Made by a program: the position numbers and the translations under genes. The notes below the pieces were generated by a model, which had not been told where the DNA came from, did no database searches, and saw nothing but the letters and a program-made list of their open reading frames with translations. Shown in pieces: positions 17,914 through 27,215 of a stretch of DNA of 64,000 nucleotides (its first letter is position 1; each line of letters starts with the position of its first letter). The DNA comes from an uncultured Phycisphaerales bacterium (GTDB lineage Bacteria; Planctomycetota; Phycisphaerae; Phycisphaerales; SM1A02): assembly GCA_905480395.1 (NCBI GenBank), contig CAJQQE010000008.1, positions 1 to 64,000 on the forward strand. Direction: 5' to 3'.

Positions 17914-18402
17914 TCAACTCGTTTCAGCGTCGCCCGTATCTCGCATGATCTCGTCGAGTTTTCGTCGAAGCAGCGAGACCCGAAGCAGGCTTCGAACCCG
18001 AGTGATCAGTTCAAGTTTATTCACCGGCTTCGAGAGAAAATCATCGGTTCCGCTCTCGACTGCCCGCTCGTAGTCCGGGACTTCGTTGAGTGCGGTGACC
18101 ATGATGATCGCGGTCCCTCGGGTCTCAGGATTCGCCTTGATCTTCTGACAGACTTCAAATCCCGACATGCGAGGCATCATGACGTCGAGCAGGACGAGAT
18201 CGGGACGGTCCTGGGCGATTCTTTCCATCGCCTCAATTCCATCCATTGCCGTCTCAGTCCGGCACGGCAGATCATCAAGATACGCCTGCATCAACTCAAG
18301 ATTTTGCTGATTGTCATCGACCAGAAGCACCATCGCGTCATCGAGTGACACTTCGATGTCGAGGGAAGCCGCATCCGGTGAGTTGGAATTCTCGTGCGTC
18401 AT
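17914..18402 (-). CDS. Response regulator with receiver domain only
   Basis: The product has 162 residues. The receiver domain spans about 30-145 (MVLLVDDNQQNLELMQAYL), with the acidic pair in VDDN, the phospho-acceptor Asp in PDLVLLDVMMPRMSG, the conserved Thr in IIMVTAL and Lys in FLSKPVN. There is no DNA-binding or enzymatic output domain, so output must be through protein contact, as in phosphorelay or diguanylate-type partner systems. The start ATG gives MTHENSNS with weak upstream ribosome-site signal. No histidine kinase is adjacent. The next gene upstream is a TlpA-like thioredoxin after 25 bases, so both may be in one transcript. Confidence 0.88.
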   Translation of the reverse strand: MTHENSNSPDAASLDIEVSLDDAMVLLVDDNQQNLELMQAYLDDLPCRTETAMDGIEAMERIAQDRPDLVLLDVMMPRMSGFEVCQKIKANPETRGTAIIMVTALNEVPDYERAVESGTDDFLSKPVNKLELITRVRSLLRVSLLRRKLDEIMRDTGDAETS

Positions 18403-18427
18403 GCTTTGATGGTATCCGACCTGTCGA

Positions 18428-19777
18428 TCAAAGGAGATCCGCGCCACGCGCTGCTGGCGCGGGATCGCCGCCTTCGAAGAGATCCAGAATGTCTTCCCGG
18501 AGCCGTTTTTCGGAGCCGGGACCAAACCCGGAGCGAACCGAGACCACCCGGCCCTCGGCGTCAATGACCACGGTGGTGGGCAGCCCTCGAACCCGATAGG
18601 CGCCCGCCGCTTTCCCGTCCAGGTCCAAGACCACCCGAAGCCCGTCCACTCGGGGGCCCTGTTCCTTCAAAAAGGCGGCGATTCGTTTTCGCCGAGTCGC
18701 CAGATCCTTGCTCTGCTCGCTGGTATTCACCGCGACCACTTCAAGGGGAAGATTATTCTCGACCCCCCACTTCGAGAGTTCGGCGAGCGCGGGCAAGGCC
18801 GCTCGACATGGTCCGCACCACGTGGCCCAGAAGTCGAGGACGACCACCTTTCCTTTGAGGTCGGCGAGCTTGAAACCATCGGGCCCGAGACCCGCAAGGT
18901 CGAGCTCCGGTGCAGTTCGCCCGGGTGCCAGGCCTTCGCCCCGTGGACGATCTCCAGCGGCCAGCGGCGCGGGACGGGCCAGTGCCGCCACACTGTCCAC
19001 ACGCTGACGATCTCGAACCGGGACCCGAAACGCCTGCTCCACATCCGGTACCGGTCCGAATTCGTAGGTATAGGCGTATTCGAGTTCAATTCCATCCTTG
19101 ACGAAGAGACCATCGTGAATTCTCACGGACGCCGTGATGGGAAGATCGGTCACCGGATTCACGTCGAGCTGCATCCGCTCGTAGTCGCTCGAGAGACCAA
19201 TTCGACGTCGGGGGGTCCCATCGACCTCGACCATCTCGACCGAGGTGGGCTGCAGCCATGGTGCCCGCGAGTGCAACTGCATGGCGCATTCAGCAGGAAT
19301 CGGCTCGCCCAGCCCAAGCGCCAACGCCGGCCAAGGAAGATCTGAGAAGGCATTCAGCAGCGCGTAGTATCGGGAGCCACCGTCGGGGTTCTCGAAGAAC
19401 AAGCCCTCGGATGAATCGTGGATGGTGAGAATCCGGTCATCGGAGAGCACAATCTGAAATCCGTCGAAGGCCCCCGCCATGCCACGGTCTGGCACAAACG
19501 TCCAGGCCGCCTTCCGGGCGGGCGCCGTCGCGACCTCATCACCATCGATGGTTGAGACGATCACGGTCTCTCGAATCAGCCGTGGCTCGGCACGAACCGC
19601 CTTGATGACCGCAGCCAAGGCCTGGGAAGCCGCGGGATCTTCGTCCCGCATCTGTGCATTCGCGTGAACACTGCCGCTGAGGAACAGGCCGATGGTGATC
19701 ATGGCCCGGAAGATGGCCAAAGAAAATTGCGGCCGACGGTCCAGCATACGCGTCGCGTTGAAAGGGATATCCGACAT
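18428..19777 (-). CDS. Exported TlpA-like thiol-disulfide protein with N-terminal extra domain
   Basis: This 449-residue secreted protein begins MSDIPFNATRMLDRRPQFS, with a hydrophobic signal core (about 20-36, FRAMITIGLFLSGSVHANA). GGAG lies five bases upstream of the ATG. Residues about 45-270 form a beta-rich domain that resembles LolA-like or DUF2092-type regions placed before TlpA in planctomycetes. The C-terminal thioredoxin fold (about 295-440) has the active site FWATWCGPCRAAL and the cis-proline segment RGLPTTVVID. It should act on envelope protein thiols or in cytochrome maturation. A second gene of the same build lies upstream on the same strand after 184 bases. Confidence 0.85.
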   Translation of the reverse strand: MSDIPFNATRMLDRRPQFSLAIFRAMITIGLFLSGSVHANAQMRDEDPAASQALAAVIKAVRAEPRLIRETVIVSTIDGDEVATAPARKAAWTFVPDRGMAGAFDGFQIVLSDDRILTIHDSSEGLFFENPDGGSRYYALLNAFSDLPWPALALGLGEPIPAECAMQLHSRAPWLQPTSVEMVEVDGTPRRRIGLSSDYERMQLDVNPVTDLPITASVRIHDGLFVKDGIELEYAYTYEFGPVPDVEQAFRVPVRDRQRVDSVAALARPAPLAAGDRPRGEGLAPGRTAPELDLAGLGPDGFKLADLKGKVVVLDFWATWCGPCRAALPALAELSKWGVENNLPLEVVAVNTSEQSKDLATRRKRIAAFLKEQGPRVDGLRVVLDLDGKAAGAYRVRGLPTTVVIDAEGRVVSVRSGFGPGSEKRLREDILDLFEGGDPAPAARGADLL

Positions 19778-19876
19778 GCAGGCTCCAATACCGAAGTCGC
19801 TTGGGCGACGCCAACCGGCGACAACCACCAGGAATGAATGGTACGTCGGAGCCGGGCGGCGGATGCGAAAAGAGAA

Positions 19877-19910
19877 CGCCGGACCGCGATCCTCTGATCG
19901 CGGCCCGGCG
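19877..19910 (-). terminator. Hairpin terminator between the two TlpA-like genes
   Basis: Arms 19877-19891 and 19896-19910 pair over 15 positions with one A-C mismatch and loop CTCT. On the minus strand the stem is followed by a moderately T-rich stretch (gttctctttt). It lies 52 bases after the stop of the upstream TlpA-like gene and probably limits read-through into the next one. Confidence 0.6.
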
Positions 19911-19961
19911 GAATTGAGCTCTTTTCGGACTTCTCTGCACCGTGGTACGGCGTTGGACTGA

Positions 19962-21251
19962 TCAGCCCTTGTCATTGCCAGCAGCGGTCTTGAGCTCCGT
20001 CTTCATGGTTTCGACCATGCCGGGATCGAAGCCCTGATGGACCACTTCAACCTTGCCATCTCGACCGATGATGAAACTCGTGGGAATCCCGGTGACGCCG
20101 TACTTGGCGACGACCGAGTCATCCGAGTCGATCAGGCTTGCGAAACTGAACTTCTGGCCGTCCCAGAAATCCTTGGCAAGCTTGAGCTTCGCCGCGACAT
20201 CGCCTTGTTCCCAGACGTTGACGCCGAAGAACTTGACCGGCATGTCGGCTTCTGCGGCCCATTGGACGACCTGATTGAGGACCGGGAGGCCTCGCTTGCA
20301 GGGACCACACCACGTCGCCCAGAAATCAAGCACCACAACCTGGCCGCGAAGGCTCGAGAGCTTCACGGTCTCTCCGTCGAGTGTCTTCAACTCGAAATCG
20401 GGGGCCATGGCGCCGGTTTCGAGTGGCTGCGGGCCGAGACCATCGGGTCCGTCAACCGGGGTCTTCCCCGTCGTATCAAAAGTGATCGGCGTCTTCAGCG
20501 ATTTCAGAAGTTCATTCTTGATCGTGAATGCCACATCGATCTTGAATTCGGGCGGTGCACCGGGAGGGGTGACCATCAGATCAATTCGATCGATGAGGTT
20601 CGTCTTGGCGTTCATCGAAACGACCGCCTTGCCGCCTTCGCCTTCGAGCAATGCCTGTGGCCCGTTCGCGGCCGATCGGAAGCCGGCGAGCTTGGGATTC
20701 GTCATCGCACCGAGGCCGAGCATCGCGGGAATATCTTCGGGCTTGACGTCGGCCTTACCGAGTCGAAAAGGAATCGCGGGGTCGGGCAGGCCACCACCAC
20801 CGGTCGCCCCGGCGATGATCCCCATGACGTCCCCATCGACGATTTCCTTGGTGACGTATCGCGATTCGTCGGCGGGCATCACCATGTAGAAGTTGCTGCC
20901 GACCGCGAGCATCCGCATTTGGCCGTCTACCGTGATATCAAAGGCACCGTTGGCACCCCACTGGGAATCGACCATGGTCTTCTGTTCACCCATGGGCGAC
21001 TTGACCGCGATCACGATGCCCTCGGTCAACGCCGGCGCGTTGCGATACACGGCTCTGGTTTTCACCAGTTGCGCGAGTCCGGCCTTGATTGCTTCGGGAC
21101 TTCGATCGGCGGTCGTAAAGGCCGCCGGATCACCCTTGGCTGCCATGGGTGCGGCCGTCTTGGCGTCCCCTGCAGGGGCGTCCTGGACGGTGGCGTTGGC
21201 GAAGCCGGTCAGAAAGACACCGGCGGCAAGTGCGGCGGTCAACTGTCGCAT
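19962..21251 (-). CDS. Exported TlpA-like thiol-disulfide protein with N-terminal extra domain
   Basis: The 429-residue product starts MRQLTAALAAGVFLTGFANA, a clean signal peptide, with GGAG nine bases upstream of the ATG. Residues about 70-265 form a beta-rich domain ending in a stretch on fatty or lipid-like ligand binding folds (DITVDGQMRMLAVGSNFYMV), then a TlpA thioredoxin domain (about 290-425). The redox site is FWATWCGPCKRGL and the cis-proline loop GIPTSFIIGRDG. It shares architecture with the next gene downstream but the N-terminal domains are clearly diverged, suggesting an old duplication. The partner of either is not in the window. Confidence 0.87.
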   Translation of the reverse strand: MRQLTAALAAGVFLTGFANATVQDAPAGDAKTAAPMAAKGDPAAFTTADRSPEAIKAGLAQLVKTRAVYRNAPALTEGIVIAVKSPMGEQKTMVDSQWGANGAFDITVDGQMRMLAVGSNFYMVMPADESRYVTKEIVDGDVMGIIAGATGGGGLPDPAIPFRLGKADVKPEDIPAMLGLGAMTNPKLAGFRSAANGPQALLEGEGGKAVVSMNAKTNLIDRIDLMVTPPGAPPEFKIDVAFTIKNELLKSLKTPITFDTTGKTPVDGPDGLGPQPLETGAMAPDFELKTLDGETVKLSSLRGQVVVLDFWATWCGPCKRGLPVLNQVVQWAAEADMPVKFFGVNVWEQGDVAAKLKLAKDFWDGQKFSFASLIDSDDSVVAKYGVTGIPTSFIIGRDGKVEVVHQGFDPGMVETMKTELKTAAGNDKG

Positions 21252-21454
21252 AAGAACGAACTCCGAGAAAATGACGCCAAGCGCGTCTGGCTGATCGACG
21301 CCTGAATTGGCGTCCGGACCGGTTAAGTCCCTGAACTGCATGCCGGGACACGTGCCTCAGCAGGAGGAGAATCCTACCGGCAAGATGCACCAAGGGTTTC
21401 GCCTGAATGCGGGCTGGTGAGCAAAAACCGTTCACGAGCCAGCAACGGCGGGTC

Positions 21455-21955
21455 TCAAGACTCCCCACGGGCGGAATGGATCGAACCCCTGCTGCCTTGG
21501 GCCGCCGTTCGACGGAGTTCCGGCATCAACGCCAAGAGAGGCTCACGGACGAAGTCCCTCGACCACATTCGGGGATGGGGGATTTCCAATCCGGGCTCGT
21601 TGAGACAAAGTTCCCCGACCAGCAGAAGATCGAGATCGAGAGTTCGAGGCTGGCAGCCCGAGCCACGTCGTCGACCGAAACCTGCTTCGATGGCGAGCAG
21701 CCGCGAGAGCAGCTCGCGAGGCGTTCGGTTTGTTTCGCCTGCCAAGACCGTATTGAGATAATCGGGGTGCCCTGAGTTCTCGCCGGGCGGAAGGACTGGT
21801 GCCGATTCGATGATCGGCGCCATCCGGACGCCGCGAACGCCAGCGGTCTTTGCAACCAGAACCTGAGCCCGGGCAATTTGTCCACGTCGATCACCAAGAT
21901 TGGCACCGACCCCCACCGCGAAAGGCCGCCACGACCGGACCAGTTCAGCGCTCAT
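21455..21955 (-). CDS. folK: 2-amino-4-hydroxy-6-hydroxymethyldihydropteridine pyrophosphokinase
   Basis: HPPK transfers pyrophosphate from ATP to the pterin in folate synthesis. The 166-residue product has the GVGANLGDRRG nucleotide/pterin segment, the FGRRRG loop and the family signature RTLDLDLLLVG, followed by LEIPHPRM. The ATG at 21955 overlaps the cinA stop codon (ATGA), which supports the start MSAELVRSWRPFAVGVG. It is the last gene of the five-gene minus-strand unit. A 203-base spacer separates it from the TlpA-like gene downstream. Confidence 0.93.
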   Translation of the reverse strand: MSAELVRSWRPFAVGVGANLGDRRGQIARAQVLVAKTAGVRGVRMAPIIESAPVLPPGENSGHPDYLNTVLAGETNRTPRELLSRLLAIEAGFGRRRGSGCQPRTLDLDLLLVGELCLNEPGLEIPHPRMWSRDFVREPLLALMPELRRTAAQGSRGSIHSARGES

Positions 21956-23214
21956 GACCGGGCATCCCGCTGCCAAAGCAGATCGGATTCATCACCTCGA
22001 AGTCGAAGGCGAGTCAATTGCAGGGCCGTCTTCGCGGCTCGATCCCGCACCACCGATCGACCGCCCGAGAATCGGAAGCATCGAGCATCGATCCCTGCGT
22101 CATCTGCGACCGCGACCCAGACGGTTCCAACCGGCTTGTCCACCGAACCACCACCCGGCCCCGCCACGCCAGAGATGGCGACTCCGTAATCCGCGCCCGC
22201 GCGGTGTCGAGCTCCATTGGCCATGGCGGCGACCACCGACTCACTCACCGCGCCATCCAGTTCGATCAACTTGGCCCCGACCCCAAGATCCTCGATCTTC
22301 CGGTTGTTCTCATAAGTCACCCAACCACCGGGGTACCACTGGCTCGAACCCGGTACCTCGGTAAGCATCGCACCCACCATCCCGCCGGTACAACTTTCCG
22401 CCGTCGCCAAGGTCCGGCCGCATTTCGCAAGCTCGCCCCCCAGCACCGATGCCAGCGTGTCCTCATCGCGGCCAAACACAAAGGGATGCCATGCCTGCTC
22501 GACCTGCGCCGCAAGCAACTCAATCGAATCGCGGTCATCCGGTCCATTCCCACGAAGTCGTGCCGAGAGAAGCGACTGCGAAACCGTCGTCGACACCGGA
22601 AAACTGACGTCACGACGCATGAGCGACTCAATCCGCTCGGCGGCGTCGGATTCACCGATACCAAACGCCCGGATCACGATCGCCGGCCTCGGTGCATCGG
22701 GAAGTTCGACTTCCAGCACGCCCTCGAGCATCGGCCGCATCTCGCTGGGCGGACCGGGAAGAATCACGACCAGTGCACGCCCAATTCTGGCCTGCAATCC
22801 TGGCGCCGTTCCGTGCGGGTTTTCAAGGCACGTCGCCGACTCCGGCCGCATCGCTTGTCGAATGTTGCCCGCCGGCATCACCCGACCTCGGCCGGCGTAC
22901 CAGGTCGCGAGATGCGCCTCCGCGGCGACATCCAAGACCAACGGCTCATTCATCGCTTTGGCGAGCGATTCTCGTGAGACATCGTCAAGCGTCGGCCCCA
23001 GCCCCCCCGTGATCACCACCAGATCCGCGAACGCCGTCACGGCCACGATGGCCGCCGCAATGTCCGCGACATCGTCGCCGAGAACCCGATGCTGAAGTAC
23101 CCGGCACCCGCGAGCTGCCAGTGCCGTCGAGATGGTGCGACCGTGCGTATCAAGCGTCTCGCCGGCGAGGAGTTCATCCCCAACCGAAATCGTCACGGCG
23201 TTAGAGATCGTCAA
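21952..23214 (-). CDS. cinA: CinA family nicotinamide-nucleotide amidohydrolase
   Basis: CinA-type proteins recycle pyridine nucleotides: the N-terminal COG1058 domain is an ADP-ribose pyrophosphatase and the C-terminal domain deamidates nicotinamide mononucleotide. The 420-residue protein has both: VGDELLAGETLDTHGR and TGGLGPTLDDVSRE in the first half, and AESCTGGMVGAMLTEVPGSS and SGVAGPGGGSVDKPVGTVW in the second. The start is a TTG that overlaps the pyk stop (TTGA) with GGAG eight bases upstream, a clear translational-coupling arrangement. folK follows with an ATGA overlap. Confidence 0.92.
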   Translation of the reverse strand: MTISNAVTISVGDELLAGETLDTHGRTISTALAARGCRVLQHRVLGDDVADIAAAIVAVTAFADLVVITGGLGPTLDDVSRESLAKAMNEPLVLDVAAEAHLATWYAGRGRVMPAGNIRQAMRPESATCLENPHGTAPGLQARIGRALVVILPGPPSEMRPMLEGVLEVELPDAPRPAIVIRAFGIGESDAAERIESLMRRDVSFPVSTTVSQSLLSARLRGNGPDDRDSIELLAAQVEQAWHPFVFGRDEDTLASVLGGELAKCGRTLATAESCTGGMVGAMLTEVPGSSQWYPGGWVTYENNRKIEDLGVGAKLIELDGAVSESVVAAMANGARHRAGADYGVAISGVAGPGGGSVDKPVGTVWVAVADDAGIDARCFRFSGGRSVVRDRAAKTALQLTRLRLRGDESDLLWQRDARS

Positions 23215-24707
23215 GACAAACGCTCCGACTCATCACCGATTCGAAGCACGCCAATAGCATCGGTTGGCCTTTCGCTATTCCGTCCTGAACCATGAACGAA
23301 AACGCACGCCTCACCGATTCGGGCGACACCATCGGCCACCGCGATCGCCGCGGCGGTGCGAAGAAACTCAGCGCGCGTGGTGATCGTGGACGTGACCACT
23401 GGCCAAACCCCGCGCAGAAGACGCATTCGACGCGCCAGTCGCACGTCGTCGGTGAACATGATGATCGGAACCTTGAACCGTTCACGGCTGAGGAGACAGG
23501 CGGTGTGTTCATCTCTCGACCAAGCCAGCACTGCGACCGCACCGAGATCGGCCGCAATCCGGCAAGCCCCGCGGGCAATCGCCGGCATCCAAGGATCGGC
23601 AATCTCGACCAGAGTTCGAGCCGTCAACTCTGGCGCCTCCCGTTCGTCCATCCAGGCTTCCGTGGAGACCGCGATTCGCTGCAACATTTCCACCGCCAAC
23701 GGCGGATGTCGGCCAATCGCCGTCTCACCACTCAGCATCAAGGCATCGGTTCCGTCGAGGATGGCATTCGCAACATCCGTCGCCTCGGCCCGGGTCGGCG
23801 ATGCTGCTTCGATCATGCTCTGGAGCATTTGCGTCGCGACGATCACCGGTCGTCCGGCTGATACCGCGGCCGAAACGATGCGCTTCTGCACCACCGGCAC
23901 CTCTGCGATATCCATCTCCACACCCAGGTCACCCCGCGCCACCAAGACCGCGTCACTGGCTGCAACCACGTCCGTCAAGTTCGCCACCGCCGCGGGGCGT
24001 TCCACTTTGGCCACGATCCCGGGGGGGATTCCATCCGGATCGATGTCGTCAATGACTTTTGATCGGAGTCGCCGGAGATCGTCTCCATCGCGACAGAAAC
24101 TGACCGCCAGAAAGTCGACGCCGGCCTTGGTCATGGCGTGCGCCAATTCGAGATCTCGATCGGTGACGGCTGGTAGATCAGGATCACTGTCTGGAACATT
24201 CACGCCATTTCGAGCCCGGAGTCCACCACCGGAAGTCACCACGCCGCGAACCCGCGTTTGATCACCAGCGCCTTCGATCGCGATGACGAGAAGTCGAATG
24301 TTGCCGTCATCGATCAAGATCCGATGCCCGACCTTGACCGCCGACAGAACGCCCCTGACGTCGATACTCAAGGCATCGGGATGAGCGTTACTGATGAGCT
24401 CATCAGGCCCGACGATGGTCACTTCGGCACCGGTCTCGACCCGCTCCGGAACCGCACCGGCCAGCCGAATTTTCGGCCCCGGTAAATCCGCCATGATCGC
24501 GATCGGCACGCCGCATTCCGATTCGACTTGGCGAATGGTCGCCACCGTCTTCTGATGCGTCTCAAGTGAACCATGGCTCATGTTGAGCCGCAGCACACCC
24601 GCGCCGGCCTCAATGAGCTGGTGAATTTGCGCTGCGGAGTCGCAGGCGGGCCCGATGGTCACCACGATACGGGTCCGAGGGCCGCCTTTCGGGGCGTTGC
24701 TACTCAT
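23211..24707 (-). CDS. pyk: Pyruvate kinase
   Basis: Pyruvate kinase makes ATP and pyruvate from phosphoenolpyruvate at the end of glycolysis. The 498-residue protein has RTRIVVTIGPACDS and LRLNMSHG at the start. The catalytic barrel carries VSFCRDGDDL, KVERPAAV, VARGDLGVEM and the signature VATQMLQSMIEAASPTRAEATDVANA, followed by DALMLSGETAIGRHP. The C-terminal regulatory domain is present. The ATG at 24707 overlaps the stop of the solute-binding protein gene (ATGA). It is embedded in the operon pyrF, solute-binding protein, pyk, cinA, folK. Confidence 0.95.
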   Translation of the reverse strand: MSSNAPKGGPRTRIVVTIGPACDSAAQIHQLIEAGAGVLRLNMSHGSLETHQKTVATIRQVESECGVPIAIMADLPGPKIRLAGAVPERVETGAEVTIVGPDELISNAHPDALSIDVRGVLSAVKVGHRILIDDGNIRLLVIAIEGAGDQTRVRGVVTSGGGLRARNGVNVPDSDPDLPAVTDRDLELAHAMTKAGVDFLAVSFCRDGDDLRRLRSKVIDDIDPDGIPPGIVAKVERPAAVANLTDVVAASDAVLVARGDLGVEMDIAEVPVVQKRIVSAAVSAGRPVIVATQMLQSMIEAASPTRAEATDVANAILDGTDALMLSGETAIGRHPPLAVEMLQRIAVSTEAWMDEREAPELTARTLVEIADPWMPAIARGACRIAADLGAVAVLAWSRDEHTACLLSRERFKVPIIMFTDDVRLARRMRLLRGVWPVVTSTITTRAEFLRTAAAIAVADGVARIGEACVFVHGSGRNSERPTDAIGVLRIGDESERLS

Positions 24708-26281
24708 GCTGCCGGCCTCTGGGCCGCCACGATCGCCTGGTAGACCGCACGGAAGTGCCGTCGAGCGATTCGCCGGAGCACTTCGGTTGGATCGGCCTCA
24801 ACCGGCCAGAGGCCTTCATCCGCCCATCCACGTCGAAGCCAACCCGCTTTGACCGCGGCGAGTTGATCGACGTCCCCGAGATTGAAAGACGAATCCCCTT
24901 GGCCAGCGATCACGGGGCCAATAATTACCGGGAACGAATCGAATTCGGTCAACAGGCGTGATAACTCGGGATCACTCACCGAGGACGCGGTCACCAAGCC
25001 CTCAGCATCTTGCGGATATGCCGGATGCGCGGTGATCGTCCGCCAGGCATCTTGGAGTGCCTCGGCTTGATCAAGCGCCATCGCCCGAAACAGCGGTGCA
25101 ATAAAGGCTCGCATCGCCCGATTGGGCGCCGCGACCGGCGTGGCGATCGTCCATGGGTCGACCTTGTCGACGAATCGAACAAAGTCATCGCGGTACATCG
25201 ACCGCCGAATGGGGAGCCGTCGAAGTTCGAAATCTGTTGGTCCAAGACCACTGGAGGTCACTGGGAATTGCCACAGGGCTTGACCTTCCCGACTCAGTAC
25301 GAAATCGATGAATCGACGAGCGAGTTCCGGATTCGGGGCGCCCGTGAGCTGGCCAATGGGATCCGGATCGATCACCGTCTCGCCCGGGGGATCCACGTAG
25401 CCGACCCGCCCAATCGCATCCGCCCCCGCAAGCCCAGCCTTGACGGCGGCATCGCGGGTTCGTTGTGCCTCGTAACGCCCGTAGAAGTCAATGCAGACCG
25501 CGGCCGCCGTTTCACCGGCGGCAACCTCGATGGGTCCCTTCGTGCTGCTGCCCGCGAACGACCGAGCATTCGCGGCCAGCCGACGGAGGATCCGCCAACC
25601 ATCAACCCAGCCACGCCGCTGGAGGATCGCTTCAAACGCGGTGGTCACCGATCCGCTCATCCCGGGATCGACCATGGTGATCCAGCCGTCGTATTCCGGA
25701 ACCGCAAGATCCTGCCAGGTCCCCGGGGTGGAGACCCCCAACCCCACCAAGGCGTCTCGATTGAAAACAATTCCGAAACTTGAGAGCGCGGTTCCAAACC
25801 AGCGATGCCCCGCATCGAAAAGCGCTTGATCCGCGATCATGCCATCGCCGTAAATCGACTCCAACCAGGCTGGAGTCACTTCGATCGGTGCCAGTACGGA
25901 GACGGAACGTGGTTCATTGTCCACCGTGATTTCAATTGGTCTCGACAACTGGCTGAATTCGTAACTCCCGCCGCCCCAAAGTAAATCCGCGTTGCCGCCG
26001 GGGGGAATCCCCGCCTCCAGCGCTGCGGTGTACTCGGAGATGAGGAGCTTTCGGATCTCACTGGTCCCGCCGGGGGTGCTCCACATCACTTGGACCCGCT
26101 CACCAAATTTCGCGTCATACCAGCGCTCGAAGGCCCGTTTAAATTCCCAGCGAATCTGTTCGTTATGCGGCGTCACGATGACCAATTGCGGCGCATCGGG
26201 ATCGACGGGTTCACCCTTTTGTTCCAGAACGAACGGGCTCGCCAGCAGAATGATCAGGAGTCCGATTGGGAGATAACGCAT
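24704..26281 (-). CDS. ABC transporter solute-binding protein, iron/polyamine-like family
   Basis: The product has 525 residues and a signal-anchor start MRYLPIGLLIILLASPFVLE. It is a periplasmic-binding-protein fold of the class that includes ferric and putrescine binders: VIVTPHNEQIRWEFKRAFE at the start, DLLWGGGSYEF, and DFVLSREGQALW toward the end. The C-terminal 120 residues are an extra extension. The ATG at 26281 has GAGGG about nine bases upstream and lies one base after the pyrF stop; an ATG 15 bases earlier would overlap pyrF. No permease or ATPase gene is near. It sits between pyrF and pyk with overlapping ends, an odd place for a transport protein. Confidence 0.82.
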   Translation of the reverse strand: MRYLPIGLLIILLASPFVLEQKGEPVDPDAPQLVIVTPHNEQIRWEFKRAFERWYDAKFGERVQVMWSTPGGTSEIRKLLISEYTAALEAGIPPGGNADLLWGGGSYEFSQLSRPIEITVDNEPRSVSVLAPIEVTPAWLESIYGDGMIADQALFDAGHRWFGTALSSFGIVFNRDALVGLGVSTPGTWQDLAVPEYDGWITMVDPGMSGSVTTAFEAILQRRGWVDGWRILRRLAANARSFAGSSTKGPIEVAAGETAAAVCIDFYGRYEAQRTRDAAVKAGLAGADAIGRVGYVDPPGETVIDPDPIGQLTGAPNPELARRFIDFVLSREGQALWQFPVTSSGLGPTDFELRRLPIRRSMYRDDFVRFVDKVDPWTIATPVAAPNRAMRAFIAPLFRAMALDQAEALQDAWRTITAHPAYPQDAEGLVTASSVSDPELSRLLTEFDSFPVIIGPVIAGQGDSSFNLGDVDQLAAVKAGWLRRGWADEGLWPVEADPTEVLRRIARRHFRAVYQAIVAAQRPAA

Positions 26282-26282
26282 G

Positions 26283-27149
26283 TCAATGGCCCTCATCGGC
26301 GACAAGGCCGCTGATCTCTTCGGCGAACGCCACTGCGGCGTCCTTCACGTGCTGTTGCCAGTCTCCCGTCCGGCCAACGAACGCGTGGATGATCGACCGA
26401 CTGGCGGTGACCAGAACGCCTCCACCTCGACGATCGAGCGCCGCCCGCACGCCATCGACCCCGCCACCTTGGGCCCCGTATCCCGGCAGTAGAAAAGGTG
26501 CGTCAGGCATCAGGGTCCGAAGTGCTGCGGCGGCTTCCGGCTTCGTCGCACCGACCACGGCGCCAACGGAGGAGAGGCCGTTCGCGCCAAGTCTGGATGC
26601 ACCCAATCGCCCAACCATGGAGCCCACCAGGCCGGCCACGGTTCCATGGGTGGATGGCGGGGACTGGATCTCATCTCCCGAAGGATTCGAAGTACGGACC
26701 AGCACAAAGACGCCCAGCCCCGCCTCCAGAAACGGGATGATCCCGTCCTCTCCGAGATATCCATTGAGCGTGATCCATTGGGCGCCGGTGGCCGCCGCGC
26801 CGGCCGCGTAATGCGCTGCTGAGATACCGATATCGCCGCGCTTCGCATCGAGGATCACCAGAAACCCGGAGTCCACGGCCGCGGTGATGACCCGTTCCAT
26901 CGCGGCGACCCCGCGGCTCCCGTACCGCTCGAAGCACGCTGCCTGGACCTTCACGCAGGGGGTAATGCCAACGACCGAATCCAGCACACCTCGCGAGAAT
27001 CGCTCGATCGCGGCCACTTCGTCGGCACCATCGATCGAATCGGGGAGCCGGCTGATGACCGGATCAAGGCCCACACAGATCGGAGCATGGGCTTCCAGCC
27101 GCATCGAAAGACACTGGCCCGGCGCGAGGTTCGAAGCGGAGGTAATCAT
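26283..27149 (-). CDS. pyrF: Orotidine-5'-phosphate decarboxylase, group 2
   Basis: PyrF makes UMP from OMP in pyrimidine synthesis. The 288-residue product has the long form typical of group 2 enzymes. The catalytic Asp-Lys-x-x-Asp segment is LDAKRGDIG (Asp101, Lys103, Asp106), and CVGLDPV and TLNGYLGEDG are family marks. The C-terminal phosphate loop is LLPGYGAQGG. It is the first gene of the pyrF to folK unit. Its start lies 66 bases from the divergent DUF971 gene, so both promoters are compact. Confidence 0.93.
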   Translation of the reverse strand: MITSASNLAPGQCLSMRLEAHAPICVGLDPVISRLPDSIDGADEVAAIERFSRGVLDSVVGITPCVKVQAACFERYGSRGVAAMERVITAAVDSGFLVILDAKRGDIGISAAHYAAGAAATGAQWITLNGYLGEDGIIPFLEAGLGVFVLVRTSNPSGDEIQSPPSTHGTVAGLVGSMVGRLGASRLGANGLSSVGAVVGATKPEAAAALRTLMPDAPFLLPGYGAQGGGVDGVRAALDRRGGGVLVTASRSIIHAFVGRTGDWQQHVKDAAVAFAEEISGLVADEGH

Positions 27150-27215
27150 GCCGAGATTCTACGGGGGTCGACCGCCTTTCACCGCGTGATCGCTTCCGGC
27201 CGTACCATTTCCCCC

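Noticed and set aside
20037-21305. Plus-strand open frame of 422 codons
   Set aside because: It lies wholly opposite the TlpA-like gene at 19962-21251, which has a signal peptide, a ribosome site and a WCGPC motif. The plus-strand reading is of biased, His/Arg-rich composition with no family match, as expected from the reverse complement of a high-G+C gene.
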